Assembly (NCBI GenBank): GCA_937881145.1
Contig: CALGFL010000547.1
Location: forward strand, 1-7,661
Length of the DNA stretch: 7,661 bases
Direction: 5' to 3'
Source: an uncultured Bordetella sp.
Lineage (GTDB): Bacteria > Pseudomonadota > Gammaproteobacteria > Burkholderiales > Burkholderiaceae_B
In this document: positions 1-5,816 of the stretch, in pieces
How the letters are laid out: each line of letters begins with the position of its first letter
How positions within the stretch are numbered: position 1 is the stretch's first letter
Program-made: the position numbers and the translations under genes
Notes under the pieces: model-generated
The model's input: only the letters and a program-made list of their open reading frames with translations
Told to the model about the DNA's origin: nothing
Databases searched by the model: none

Positions 1-951
1 CTGTTTCCGCGCCACGTCATCAAGCCCCGGCCCGACGACATATTCTGCGGCACGCCGCCGCTGGCCTTCACATTCGGCCTGGGCGGGCTGCTGTGCTTTC
101 CGCTGCGCGTGGGCGCCTCCACCGTGCTGTCGGAAAAACTCACGCCCGACCTGCTGCTGGCCGAGATCCAGGATTTCCGCGCCAACATCGTCTTCACCGC
201 GCCCACGTTCTATCGCCAGATGGCGGCGCTGGCGGGCAAGTACGACATCGGTTCCCTGAAGAAAAGCGTCTCGGCCGGCGAGGCCCTGCCCGACGCCACG
301 CGCCAGTCGTGGAAGCAGGCCACCGGTATCGAGATGATCGACGGCATCGGCGGCACCGAGATGATCCACGTGTTCGTCTCGAGCCCGCCCGACCAGGTGC
401 GGCAGGGCGCCATCGGCAAGGTCGTGCCCGGCTATGTCGCCCAGGTGGTTGGCGACGACATGCAACCTGTGCCCAACGGCACACCCGGCCGCCTGGCGGT
501 CAAGGGACCCACCGGCTGCCGCTACCTGGCCGACGAACGCCAGCGCAAGTTCGTGCAGCAAGGCTGGAACCTGCCCGGCGATACTTTCGTGCAGGACGAC
601 GACGGCTATTTCTTCTACCAGGCGCGCAACGACGACATGATCGTCTCGGCCGGCTACAACATCTCCGGGCCCGAGGTGGAAGATGCCCTGATGCGCCACG
701 AGGCCGTGGCCGAATGCGGCGTGATCGGCAAGCCCGACCCAGAGCGCGGCCAGGTGGTCAAGGCCTTCGTGGTGCTCAAGCCGGGCTTTGAGGGTACGCC
801 CGAAATGGCCGTGCGCCTGCAGGATTTCGTCAAGGCCACGGTCGCGCCCTACAAGTATCCGCGAGAGATCGAATTCATGGCCGCGCTGCCGCGCACCGAG
901 ACCGGCAAGCTGCAGCGCTACGCCCTGCGCCAGCGCGGCGTGGCGCGGTGA
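1..951 (+). CDS. Aryl-CoA ligase (benzoate/2-aminobenzoate-CoA ligase type), 5' end outside window
   Basis: Adenylate-forming enzyme that would activate an aromatic acid with ATP and join it to CoA, the entry step of a CoA-dependent aromatic degradation route in the cytoplasm. The frame is open from base 1, so the start, the N-terminal subdomain and the SGTTG nucleotide-binding loop lie upstream; 316 residues are present. Visible core motifs, numbered from the window edge: A5-like DGIGGTEM at 114-121, a GDTF...DDGYFFY stretch around 195-206 (A7 region), then ARNDDMIVSAGYNISGPEVE (A8 hinge) and PRTETGKLQR near the end, where K303 is the A10 lysine needed for adenylation. The early block TPPLAFTFGLGGL and the hinge form SAGYNISGPEVE resemble 2-aminobenzoate/benzoate-CoA ligases more than fatty acyl-CoA synthetases. 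This substrate call is from family memory. The stop overlaps or lies within 15 bases of the following thioesterase start, indicating one operon. Confidence 0.87.
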   Translation: MFPRHVIKPRPDDIFCGTPPLAFTFGLGGLLCFPLRVGASTVLSEKLTPDLLLAEIQDFRANIVFTAPTFYRQMAALAGKYDIGSLKKSVSAGEALPDATRQSWKQATGIEMIDGIGGTEMIHVFVSSPPDQVRQGAIGKVVPGYVAQVVGDDMQPVPNGTPGRLAVKGPTGCRYLADERQRKFVQQGWNLPGDTFVQDDDGYFFYQARNDDMIVSAGYNISGPEVEDALMRHEAVAECGVIGKPDPERGQVVKAFVVLKPGFEGTPEMAVRLQDFVKATVAPYKYPREIEFMAALPRTETGKLQRYALRQRGVAR

Positions 952-954
952 CAA

Positions 955-959
955 GGGAG
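955..959 (+). promoter_or_regulatory. Ribosome binding site that decides the thioesterase start
   Basis: GGGAG lies 6 bases before the ATG at 966. The alternative GTG at 948, which overlaps the ligase stop as GTGA, has no comparable purine-rich site and would only add six residues ahead of the thioesterase domain. This supports the ATG at 966. Confidence 0.6.
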
Positions 960-965
960 AACTTC

Positions 966-1415
966 ATGCAGGAATCGGCAGGCAAGCCTTACGTCAGCGA
1001 AACGCGGGTGCGCTTTCGCCATTGCGACCCGGCGGGCATCGTGTTCTACCCGCGCTATTTCGAGATGATCAACGACTTCGTCGAAGAGTGGTTCGACAAG
1101 GCGCTGGATCATTCCTTCCATCGCTTGCTGACCGGCATGCGCCTGGGCATACCCACGGCGTCGATCCAATGCGACTTCACGGCGCCCAGCCGCTGGAACG
1201 ACACGCTGCGGCAGGAGCTGGCGCTGCGGCGCATCGGCGGATCGTCGATCAATTTCGACGTGCGCTTCGTGGGGCAAGACGACGAGAGGCAGCGCCTGAG
1301 CGCCAATGCGACCCTGGTGTTCGTCGACGTCCGGAGCGTGCGCCCCGCGCCCATGCCGCAGGCCCTGCGCCAGCGCATGGCCGCCTACCTCATGCCTGCC
1401 GCGCCGGCGGCCTGA
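966..1415 (+). CDS. Acyl-CoA thioesterase, 4-hydroxybenzoyl-CoA thioesterase-like (hot-dog fold)
   Basis: Small cytoplasmic thioesterase of 149 residues, the usual length for a single hot-dog domain. Near the N-terminus it carries RVRFRHCDPAGIVFYPRYFE, matching the 4-hydroxybenzoyl-CoA thioesterase signature. D21 in HCDPAGI is the expected catalytic aspartate, sitting at the start of the long central helix (YPRYFEMINDFVEEWF). It would hydrolyse an aromatic acyl-CoA to the free acid and CoA. Next to an aryl-CoA ligase, the likely job is release of CoA from dead-end or surplus aryl-CoA esters in the pathway; that role is inferred from context. The ATG at 966 is chosen for its GGGAG ribosome site; an in-frame GTG at 948 overlaps the ligase stop and is a weaker alternative. 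A 30-base gap with its own ribosome site separates it from the Rid-family gene. Confidence 0.88.
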   Translation: MQESAGKPYVSETRVRFRHCDPAGIVFYPRYFEMINDFVEEWFDKALDHSFHRLLTGMRLGIPTASIQCDFTAPSRWNDTLRQELALRRIGGSSINFDVRFVGQDDERQRLSANATLVFVDVRSVRPAPMPQALRQRMAAYLMPAAPAA

Positions 1416-1445
1416 TTTCCCATCTTCCTTCAACAGGATCGTGCA

Positions 1446-1856
1446 ATGACTATTCTGCAACCCCCGGACTGGCTGCCGCCCAAGGGCTATTCCAACGGCA
1501 TCCTGGCCGAGATGAGCGTCGGTTCGAAGCTGGTCTTCGTCGGCGGCCAGATAGGCTGGAACGGCCAGCAGCAGTTCGAGACCGACGACTTCGCCGCACA
1601 GGTGCGCCAGACGCTGGAAAACATCGTTGCCGTGCTGCGCGAGGCGGGCGGCGGGCCGGAGCACATGGTGCGCATGACCTGGTACGTGAAGGACAAGCGC
1701 GAATACGTGGCGTCGTATCCGGCCATCGGCAAGCACTATCGCGAGGTGATGGGGCGCAATTTCCCGGCCATGACGGCGGTCGAGGTGGCCGACCTGGTCG
1801 AGGATCGCGCCAAGGTCGAGATCGAGGTCACGGCGGTGATCCCGCCGCGCGGCTGA
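1446..1856 (+). CDS. Rid-family (YjgF/YER057c/UK114) protein lacking the RidA catalytic arginine
   Basis: A 136-residue member of the Rid superfamily, small trimeric cytoplasmic proteins. The ATG at 1446 follows AGGA (1435-1438) by 7 bases. Family features are FVGGQIGWN (residues 31-39), the DDFAAQVRQTLENIVAVLREAGGGPEHMVRMTWYVKD stretch (47-83) and the closing NFPAMTAVEVADLVEDRAKVEIEVTAVI. In E. coli RidA the equivalent of PAM is PAR, and that arginine (R105) holds the carboxylate of the 2-aminoacrylate-type imine. Here it is M109, so imine deaminase activity is unlikely; Rid4-Rid7 subfamilies share this loss. As the last gene of an aromatic-acid operon, it may act on a ring-derived intermediate or protect a pathway enzyme, but its substrate is unknown. 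Its TGA directly abuts the stop of the convergent gene. Confidence 0.87.
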   Translation: MTILQPPDWLPPKGYSNGILAEMSVGSKLVFVGGQIGWNGQQQFETDDFAAQVRQTLENIVAVLREAGGGPEHMVRMTWYVKDKREYVASYPAIGKHYREVMGRNFPAMTAVEVADLVEDRAKVEIEVTAVIPPRG

Positions 1857-1861
1857 TCAGC
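1852..1861. repeat. Palindrome formed by two abutting convergent stop codons
   Basis: GCTGATCAGC is a perfect 10-bp palindrome. Its centre, TGATCA, is the TGA of the + strand Rid gene followed directly by the TGA (read as TCA) of the - strand FapA-like gene. There is no intergenic base and no T-tract, so it is not a standard intrinsic terminator. Transcripts from the two sides probably overlap at their 3' ends. Confidence 0.75.
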
Positions 1862-3362
1862 TGACGATGACTTCGCCGTCTTCGCCTATCCTGGCCTTGC
1901 AACCGGGATAGTCCTCGCGGAATTCGCGGAACTTGTGGCCGACGCGCAGCCGCACGCCGGTGTGGATGTGCTTTTTGGCGGCCACATAGGCGTCGGGCTT
2001 GGGCTGCAGCGCCTTGTTCAGCTCGGCCTCTTCGGCTTTCAAGGCCTCCATGTCGGTGAAAGTCTGCTTGTAGGTCTTGCGCGCCCGGTCGCCGATGCCG
2101 TCGACGTCTTTCTGCGGATTGGCGTGCAGGAACATCACCACTTTTTCCAGCTTGGCCTGCTGCTCGGTGAGGTCCTGGCGCTTTTGCTGCAAGGCGGCGC
2201 GCTGGCCGTGCACGTGCGGATCCAGGCCGACCTGGACTTCGGTGCGCACGGCCCCCGTCGAACCGATGACGCCGGATTGCACCGACATCATGGCGCGGGT
2301 GCACCCGCCGACGAGGACGCCGTTCTGCCCGCCGGGCGGGCCGACCACCACGCTTTCTCCCGCATCGATGAAACTGTGGCGTATTTCGCGTTCGGCCGCT
2401 ACGGTCTTGGCCGCGTCGATCTCGGCGTTCAGGATGAAGCGCGCCTTGATCGTGCCGCCGCAGACCAGGTGAGCCGCGCGCGATTGCTCCTTGCCGTCGG
2501 TGGCGACCGTCTCGCTCATGCCGATGATGCCGCCGTTGACCGTGATGTTGCCGCCGGCGTAGACGTCGGCGGCTTCGATGGTGCCCGTGACGACGATATC
2601 GCCCGTGACGACGACCTTCATGCCCGTGACGATGTCGCCCTTGACCCGCAGCGTGCCGTCCAGATTGATGTTGCCGCTGCTCAGGTCGACCGCTTCGACC
2701 TCGACCACCGAAGCGACCGTCACGCTGCGCGGCAGAACCTTGGGGGCGCCCCCGATCGAGGCGACCAGCAGGTCGGGATCGTCCGCGGAGGGCGCGGCGC
2801 CGGCCGACTGTGCGTCGAAGGGGAGGTCCTCGATTTTCGCCGGCTCGGTGACCTTGCCGGTGATATCGAAGCCGGGTGTTCCCTGCACGGCCGGCGTGCG
2901 GCGCATGAGCGCCTCGCCCGGCGTGACCAGGAGCAGGTTGCCCATGTTGCGATAGTCGATGCGGGTGTAGGTGCCGTCGTCGTCCTCGTCCTCGTCTTCT
3001 TCCGCGGGTTCTTCCGCAGCTTCGGCGCGATGCTCGCTGGGCGATTCGAGCAGGCTCGTAAAGGTGGCGGGTTCGCCGGGGGTGGGCTCCTGACCGAGGG
3101 CGATGCACACGCCTATGCCGTCACGGCGTTCGATGGCCTGGCGCAGCGCATTGTCCAGGATGCCGGCCACCACACCTTGTTCGAGCAGCGCGGCGCGCAC
3201 CTGATCCTCGGTGACTGCCGCGCCGCCGCCCTTGGGGGGTTCGACGAACAGCGTGGCGCTCATGTGGTCATCCGCGATATGCAGTTCGAAACTGCCGTCG
3301 AGCGGCTCGTCCGTGGACGGATCCGCCGGATTGGATGGATCTACGGGCGTGGCGGCGGACAT
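1857..3362 (-). CDS. DUF342/FapA-family polymer-forming-type protein, paralog 1
   Basis: Cytoplasmic protein of 501 residues with no signal peptide or membrane segment. Layout: a Pro/Asp-rich start (1-22); an N-terminal alpha/beta domain (about 23-105); an acidic linker, EEPAEEDEDEDDDG (about 117-130); the DUF342 signature region with VTPGEALMRRTPAVQGTPGFDITGK (146-170); a beta-helix core rich in short Val/Ile/Gly turns (about 215-375); then a coiled coil (about 388-452) and a basic tail ending FREDYPGCKARIGEDGEVIVS. This order matches FapA of Vibrio vulnificus, which binds dephosphorylated EIIA-Glc and affects fatty acid synthesis and survival; whether that applies here is unknown. GAGGAG (3368-3373) lies 5 bases before the ATG. 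It is a tandem paralog of the gene at 3560-5089: over residues 225-310 I count 64 of 86 identical. An upstream terminator suggests its own promoter. Confidence 0.85.
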   Translation of the reverse strand: MSAATPVDPSNPADPSTDEPLDGSFELHIADDHMSATLFVEPPKGGGAAVTEDQVRAALLEQGVVAGILDNALRQAIERRDGIGVCIALGQEPTPGEPATFTSLLESPSEHRAEAAEEPAEEDEDEDDDGTYTRIDYRNMGNLLLVTPGEALMRRTPAVQGTPGFDITGKVTEPAKIEDLPFDAQSAGAAPSADDPDLLVASIGGAPKVLPRSVTVASVVEVEAVDLSSGNINLDGTLRVKGDIVTGMKVVVTGDIVVTGTIEAADVYAGGNITVNGGIIGMSETVATDGKEQSRAAHLVCGGTIKARFILNAEIDAAKTVAAEREIRHSFIDAGESVVVGPPGGQNGVLVGGCTRAMMSVQSGVIGSTGAVRTEVQVGLDPHVHGQRAALQQKRQDLTEQQAKLEKVVMFLHANPQKDVDGIGDRARKTYKQTFTDMEALKAEEAELNKALQPKPDAYVAAKKHIHTGVRLRVGHKFREFREDYPGCKARIGEDGEVIVS

Positions 3363-3502
3363 GCGTGCTCCTCGATGTGGCCGCCGCTTCGTGGCGCCGG
3401 CTCTTTGAAATAGTTTTGCTTTGCAATATTTTGCCGCAAAACTTAAGCCCTGAAACTAGGGACGGAATTGAGGTTTACCTTTCCTAAATAACCTGGAATG
3501 TC
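3363..3502 (-). promoter_or_regulatory. AT-rich leader and presumed promoter region of FapA paralog 1
   Basis: About 140 bases between the terminator of the upstream paralog and the start codon. Bases 3400-3500 are clearly richer in A/T than the flanking genes. On the - strand a TTGACA begins at about 3505, at the end of the T-tract; 17-18 bases further on lies only a poor -10 candidate (AAGGTA/AGGTAA), so the promoter call is tentative. The leader also holds the palindrome at 3429-3441 and the ribosome site GAGGAG at 3368-3373. Confidence 0.35.
3429..3441. repeat. Palindrome TTTTGC-C-GCAAAA in the FapA paralog 1 leader
   Basis: Perfect 6-bp arms around one central base. The half-site TTTTGC occurs again in direct orientation at 3414-3419, 15 bases away. 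It could be an operator for a dimeric regulator or an RNA hairpin in the 5' untranslated region. An AT-rich palindrome this short may also be chance. Confidence 0.35.
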
Positions 3503-3514
3503 AAAAAAACAAAG
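3500..3514 (-). repeat. 15-bp repeat, copy 1, upstream of FapA paralog 1
   Basis: On the - strand it reads CTTTGTTTTTTTGAC. It is identical to the copy at 5224-5238 and ends 137 bases before the start codon of its gene, against 134 for the other copy. Here it also forms the T-tail of the terminator at 3503-3532. The final TTGAC could serve as a -35 element. Confidence 0.7.
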
Positions 3515-3532
3515 GGCCGCGAGTGCGGCCCT
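3503..3532 (-). terminator. Intrinsic terminator of FapA paralog 2
   Basis: On the - strand an 8-bp perfect stem (AGGGCCGC, loop ACTC, GCGGCCCT; bases 3513-3532) is followed by TTGTTTTTTT. It starts 27 bases after the stop codon of the gene at 3560-5089 and should end its transcript before paralog 1. Confidence 0.87.
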
Positions 3533-3559
3533 CCGGGATTGTGCTCGGGATATCCGGCG

Positions 3560-5089
3560 TCAATTCACCGTGATCTCGCCATTGTGCCCCTGCCTGAGCT
3601 TGCCGCCCGGGTAGTCTTCCCGGAATTCGCGGGCTTTGTTGCCTATGCGCGCATTCACGCCGCTGTATATGTGCTTTTTCACGGCGACATAGGCGTCGGG
3701 CCTGGGCACCATCGCCTTGATGAGCTCCTCTTCCTGCGCTGCAAGCGCGGTCATTTCGACCAGCGTCTGCTTGAGCGTGTCGCGCGCCCGCTGCCCGACG
3801 TTGTTGACGTCCTTCTGCGGATTGGCGTGCAGGAACAGGACCAGTTTTTCCAGTTTGGCCTTCTGCTCGTTCAGATCAGTGCGCTTCTGCTTCAAGATTT
3901 CGGCCTTGGCGCCCGTGCGCGGGTCCAGGCCCACCTGGACTTCGGTGCGCACGGTCGACATCGAGCCCAGCACACCCGACTGCACCGACATCATGGCGCG
4001 GATGCGTCCGCCGACGATGACACCCCTTAGCGAACCCGGCGGGCCGACCACCACGCAGTCGCCGGCATCGACGAAGCTCTGGCGTATTTCCCGTTCGGCC
4101 GCGACCATTTTGCGCGCGTCGATCTGGGCGTGGGAAATGAAGCGCGCCTTGACCGAACCCTCGCAAACCAGACGGGCCGCGCGGGACTGTTCCTGGCCGT
4201 CGGCGCCGACGGTGTCGGACATGCCGACGATGCCGCCGTTGACGGTGATATTGCCGCCGGCGTGGACATCGGCGGCTTCGATGGTGCCGGCGACGACGAC
4301 GTCGCCTGTCACGTGGACTTTCATGCCGGCAACGATGTCGCCCCTGACCTTCAGCGAGCCGTCGAACTCGATGTTGCCGGTATCCAGGTTGACCGCGTCG
4401 ACCTCGACCATGGCGACCACCGATACCCCGTGCTCCATGATCTTGGGGGCGCCCGAGATGGCGGCGATCAGCAGGTTCGGATCGTCCGGGGCGAGCGCGA
4501 CACCCGCGAGGTGGTCGGCGAAGGGTTGATCCTTTACCGGCGCGAGTTCGATGACTTTGCCGGTTATGTCAAAGCCGGGAATGCTGGGCACGGCCGGCGT
4601 GCGGCGCATGAGCGGAACGCCGGGCGTGACCAATATCAGGTTGCCCAGGTCGCGATAATCGATGCGGGCGTACGTGTCTTCGTCCTCGTCCCCATCCTCG
4701 TCTTCATCTTCCGCGGCCTGGGCATGATGATCGAGGGGGCGTTCGATCAAATTGGTGAAGACGGCAGGACGGCCGGGCGTGGGCTCCAGGCCTTTGGCGA
4801 TGCATACATAGGAGCCGATGCCCTGTTCGATGACCTGCCGCAGCGCGTCGTCCAGAATGCCGGCCACCACGCCGCGAGCCGTCATCTCGGCTCTCACCTG
4901 CTCTTCGGCAACGGCCGCGCCGCCGTGAAGAGGCGGTTCGATGGAGATCGAAGCGGCCATGTGGTCGTTGTCGAGGTACAGATGGAAGCGGCCGTCGACC
5001 GGAACGTCCGACGGCGGATCTGCAGGCAGGCCATCGAGCAGATCAATGGGCAGACCTTCTAGCAGATCCTTGGGCAGGTCTGCAGGCAT
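3560..5089 (-). CDS. DUF342/FapA-family polymer-forming-type protein, paralog 2
   Basis: A 509-residue paralog of the gene at 1857-3362. The start is the ATG at 5087-5089, preceded by a strong AGGAGG (5094-5099); the frame runs on to an ATG at 5221, but the extra 44 residues have no match in the paralog. Layout: four (L/V)PxD units spaced 8 residues apart (5-32); N-terminal alpha/beta domain (about 33-118); acidic linker EDEDEDGDEDED (127-138); the DUF342 block VTPGVPLMRRTPAVPSIPGFDITGK (about 154-178); beta-helix core (about 222-385), including GGNITVNGGIVGMSDTV; coiled coil (about 396-462); tail FREDYPGGKLRQGHNGEITVN. No signal peptide or membrane segment, so cytoplasmic. The family is linked to surface-polymer or cell-envelope physiology in some bacteria and to EIIA-Glc signalling in Vibrio, but the role here is unknown. 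Transcription should end at the hairpin at 3503-3532. Confidence 0.85.
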   Translation of the reverse strand: MPADLPKDLLEGLPIDLLDGLPADPPSDVPVDGRFHLYLDNDHMAASISIEPPLHGGAAVAEEQVRAEMTARGVVAGILDDALRQVIEQGIGSYVCIAKGLEPTPGRPAVFTNLIERPLDHHAQAAEDEDEDGDEDEDTYARIDYRDLGNLILVTPGVPLMRRTPAVPSIPGFDITGKVIELAPVKDQPFADHLAGVALAPDDPNLLIAAISGAPKIMEHGVSVVAMVEVDAVNLDTGNIEFDGSLKVRGDIVAGMKVHVTGDVVVAGTIEAADVHAGGNITVNGGIVGMSDTVGADGQEQSRAARLVCEGSVKARFISHAQIDARKMVAAEREIRQSFVDAGDCVVVGPPGSLRGVIVGGRIRAMMSVQSGVLGSMSTVRTEVQVGLDPRTGAKAEILKQKRTDLNEQKAKLEKLVLFLHANPQKDVNNVGQRARDTLKQTLVEMTALAAQEEELIKAMVPRPDAYVAVKKHIYSGVNARIGNKAREFREDYPGGKLRQGHNGEITVN

Positions 5090-5093
5090 GATT

Positions 5094-5099
5094 CCTCCT
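5094..5099 (-). promoter_or_regulatory. Strong ribosome binding site that decides the paralog 2 start
   Basis: AGGAGG on the - strand, 4 bases before the ATG at 5087-5089. It outweighs the longer in-frame start at 5221, which would place the upstream repeat element next to the start codon and add an unmatched 44-residue leader. Confidence 0.75.
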
Positions 5100-5223
5100 G
5101 GGTCGAACGGCTGGCGCGAGGCGATGCGACTGCGCCAATCTAGTTTGATGCTGCGGTGCATGCCGCGCTGTCCGATTAAAACATCGTTCCGAACAGGCTT
5201 TACATTTTCTTGCACATGCAATC

Positions 5224-5238
5224 GTCAAAAAAACAAAG
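5224..5238 (-). repeat. 15-bp repeat, copy 2, upstream of FapA paralog 2
   Basis: Reads CTTTGTTTTTTTGAC on the - strand, identical to 3500-3514, and lies 134 bases before the gene's start. About 18 bases after its TTGACG comes TGTAAA, a possible -10 element with four of six consensus bases. Upstream lies a 12-bp palindrome, CAGCCCGGGCTG (5248-5259), but it is 9 bases from the repeat and lacks a good adjacent stem, so a working terminator here is doubtful. Confidence 0.65.
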
Positions 5239-5261
5239 CGGCAAGCGCAGCCCGGGCTGTA

Positions 5262-5809
5262 TCAGAGGTTTTTTGTGCCGCGCATAAAGATTTCTGGTGA
5301 CGAAATGGCTTTTTGCCGCGATGACAGGCAGACCCTCTGGCAACGGGATACAGACCCGGCGCTACCTTGATCGGCAAACGGGTTTTCGAGCGATGCCGGC
5401 ATCGGCGAGACATCGTGGATGCGGTTCACGTATTCGCGTCGAGATTGCCCGCCACGGTGCGCAGCGTGGCGACGTCATGGCGCCGCGCGGCGATCAGCAC
5501 CGCCACCGCGCCGCCGCCGGAATAGCCGATCAGATTCACGGGTTGGCCAGGCACGCGCGCGACGAGCCGGTCGACCGCGTCGTTCATCGAGGCGATGACT
5601 TCCGGCGCATAGCGCTTGCCCGTCCAGTAAGGAACGGCGCATTGCGGGTTGCGATCCATCGGCATGAACTGGCAAGGCCGGGCCAGGTATGCCACATTGG
5701 GCGCGGGGCCGGCCGCCGCATCGGCGTGCTGATCGGGATCGACCAGCATGCAGCCGCCCAGAATGGCGCACAGGGCGACGCACCAGCACAGGACGGCAAG
5801 TGCGCGCAT
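5262..5809 (-). pseudogene. Frameshifted lipoprotein of the alpha/beta-hydrolase type
   Basis: The intact-looking first part is 127 residues from the ATG at 5807-5809 to a TGA at 5426-5428. It has a lipoprotein signal: MR, a hydrophobic stretch, then lipobox L17-G18-G19-C20, so export to the envelope was expected. YLARPCQF (41-48), YWTGKRYAPEVIASMN (61-76) and the nucleophile elbow GYSGGG (S97) match alpha/beta-hydrolase lipoproteins. The frame stops after AGNLDANT. In another - strand frame, from 5429, the sequence continues as VNRIHDVSPMPASLENPFADQ, which fits the same family, so one base seems to have been lost near 5430. That frame ends at a TGA at 5262-5264, and no convincing Asp/His end of the triad follows. 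From memory, the family also has a longer segment between the lipobox and YLARPCQ, so an internal deletion is likely. It starts 7 bases after the hemL stop, with no good ribosome site. Confidence 0.7.
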
Positions 5810-5816
5810 CGAGGAC

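Noticed and set aside
948..965. GTG start for the thioesterase overlapping the ligase stop
   Set aside because: GTGA overlap is possible, but the ATG at 966 has a GGGAG site at the right distance, and the extra six residues are not part of the domain.
1844..1853. GC-rich palindrome GCCGCGCGGC at the end of the Rid gene as a terminator
   Set aside because: It lies within coding sequence, leaves no loop for a stable stem and has no T-tract after it.
1935..3413. Long + strand open frame (492 codons) antisense to FapA paralog 1
   Set aside because: It is the mirror of a GC-rich, strongly biased gene and has no recognisable motif or ribosome site. The - strand frame has clear family similarity, a paralog and a good ribosome site.
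3503..3509. Seven-base A/T homopolymers (also 5227-5233) as phase-variation tracts
   Set aside because: Both are short and outside coding sequence; the left one is the tail of a terminator. Promoter slippage cannot be excluded, but nothing supports it.
3539..5062. Several + strand open frames antisense to FapA paralog 2
   Set aside because: Same shadow effect. They break at different places from the frame opposite paralog 1, and their apparent similarity to that frame only reflects paralogy of the real genes.
5090..5221. Longer FapA paralog 2 with 44 extra N-terminal residues
   Set aside because: The internal ATG at 5087-5089 has AGGAGG just upstream, and the extension has no match in paralog 1. 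The region is better read as promoter and leader.
5248..5259. CAGCCCGGGCTG palindrome as terminator of the hemL cluster
   Set aside because: As a hairpin it gives only four pairs, and the T-tract starts 12-14 bases later with no better stem between, so it does not fit an intrinsic terminator well.
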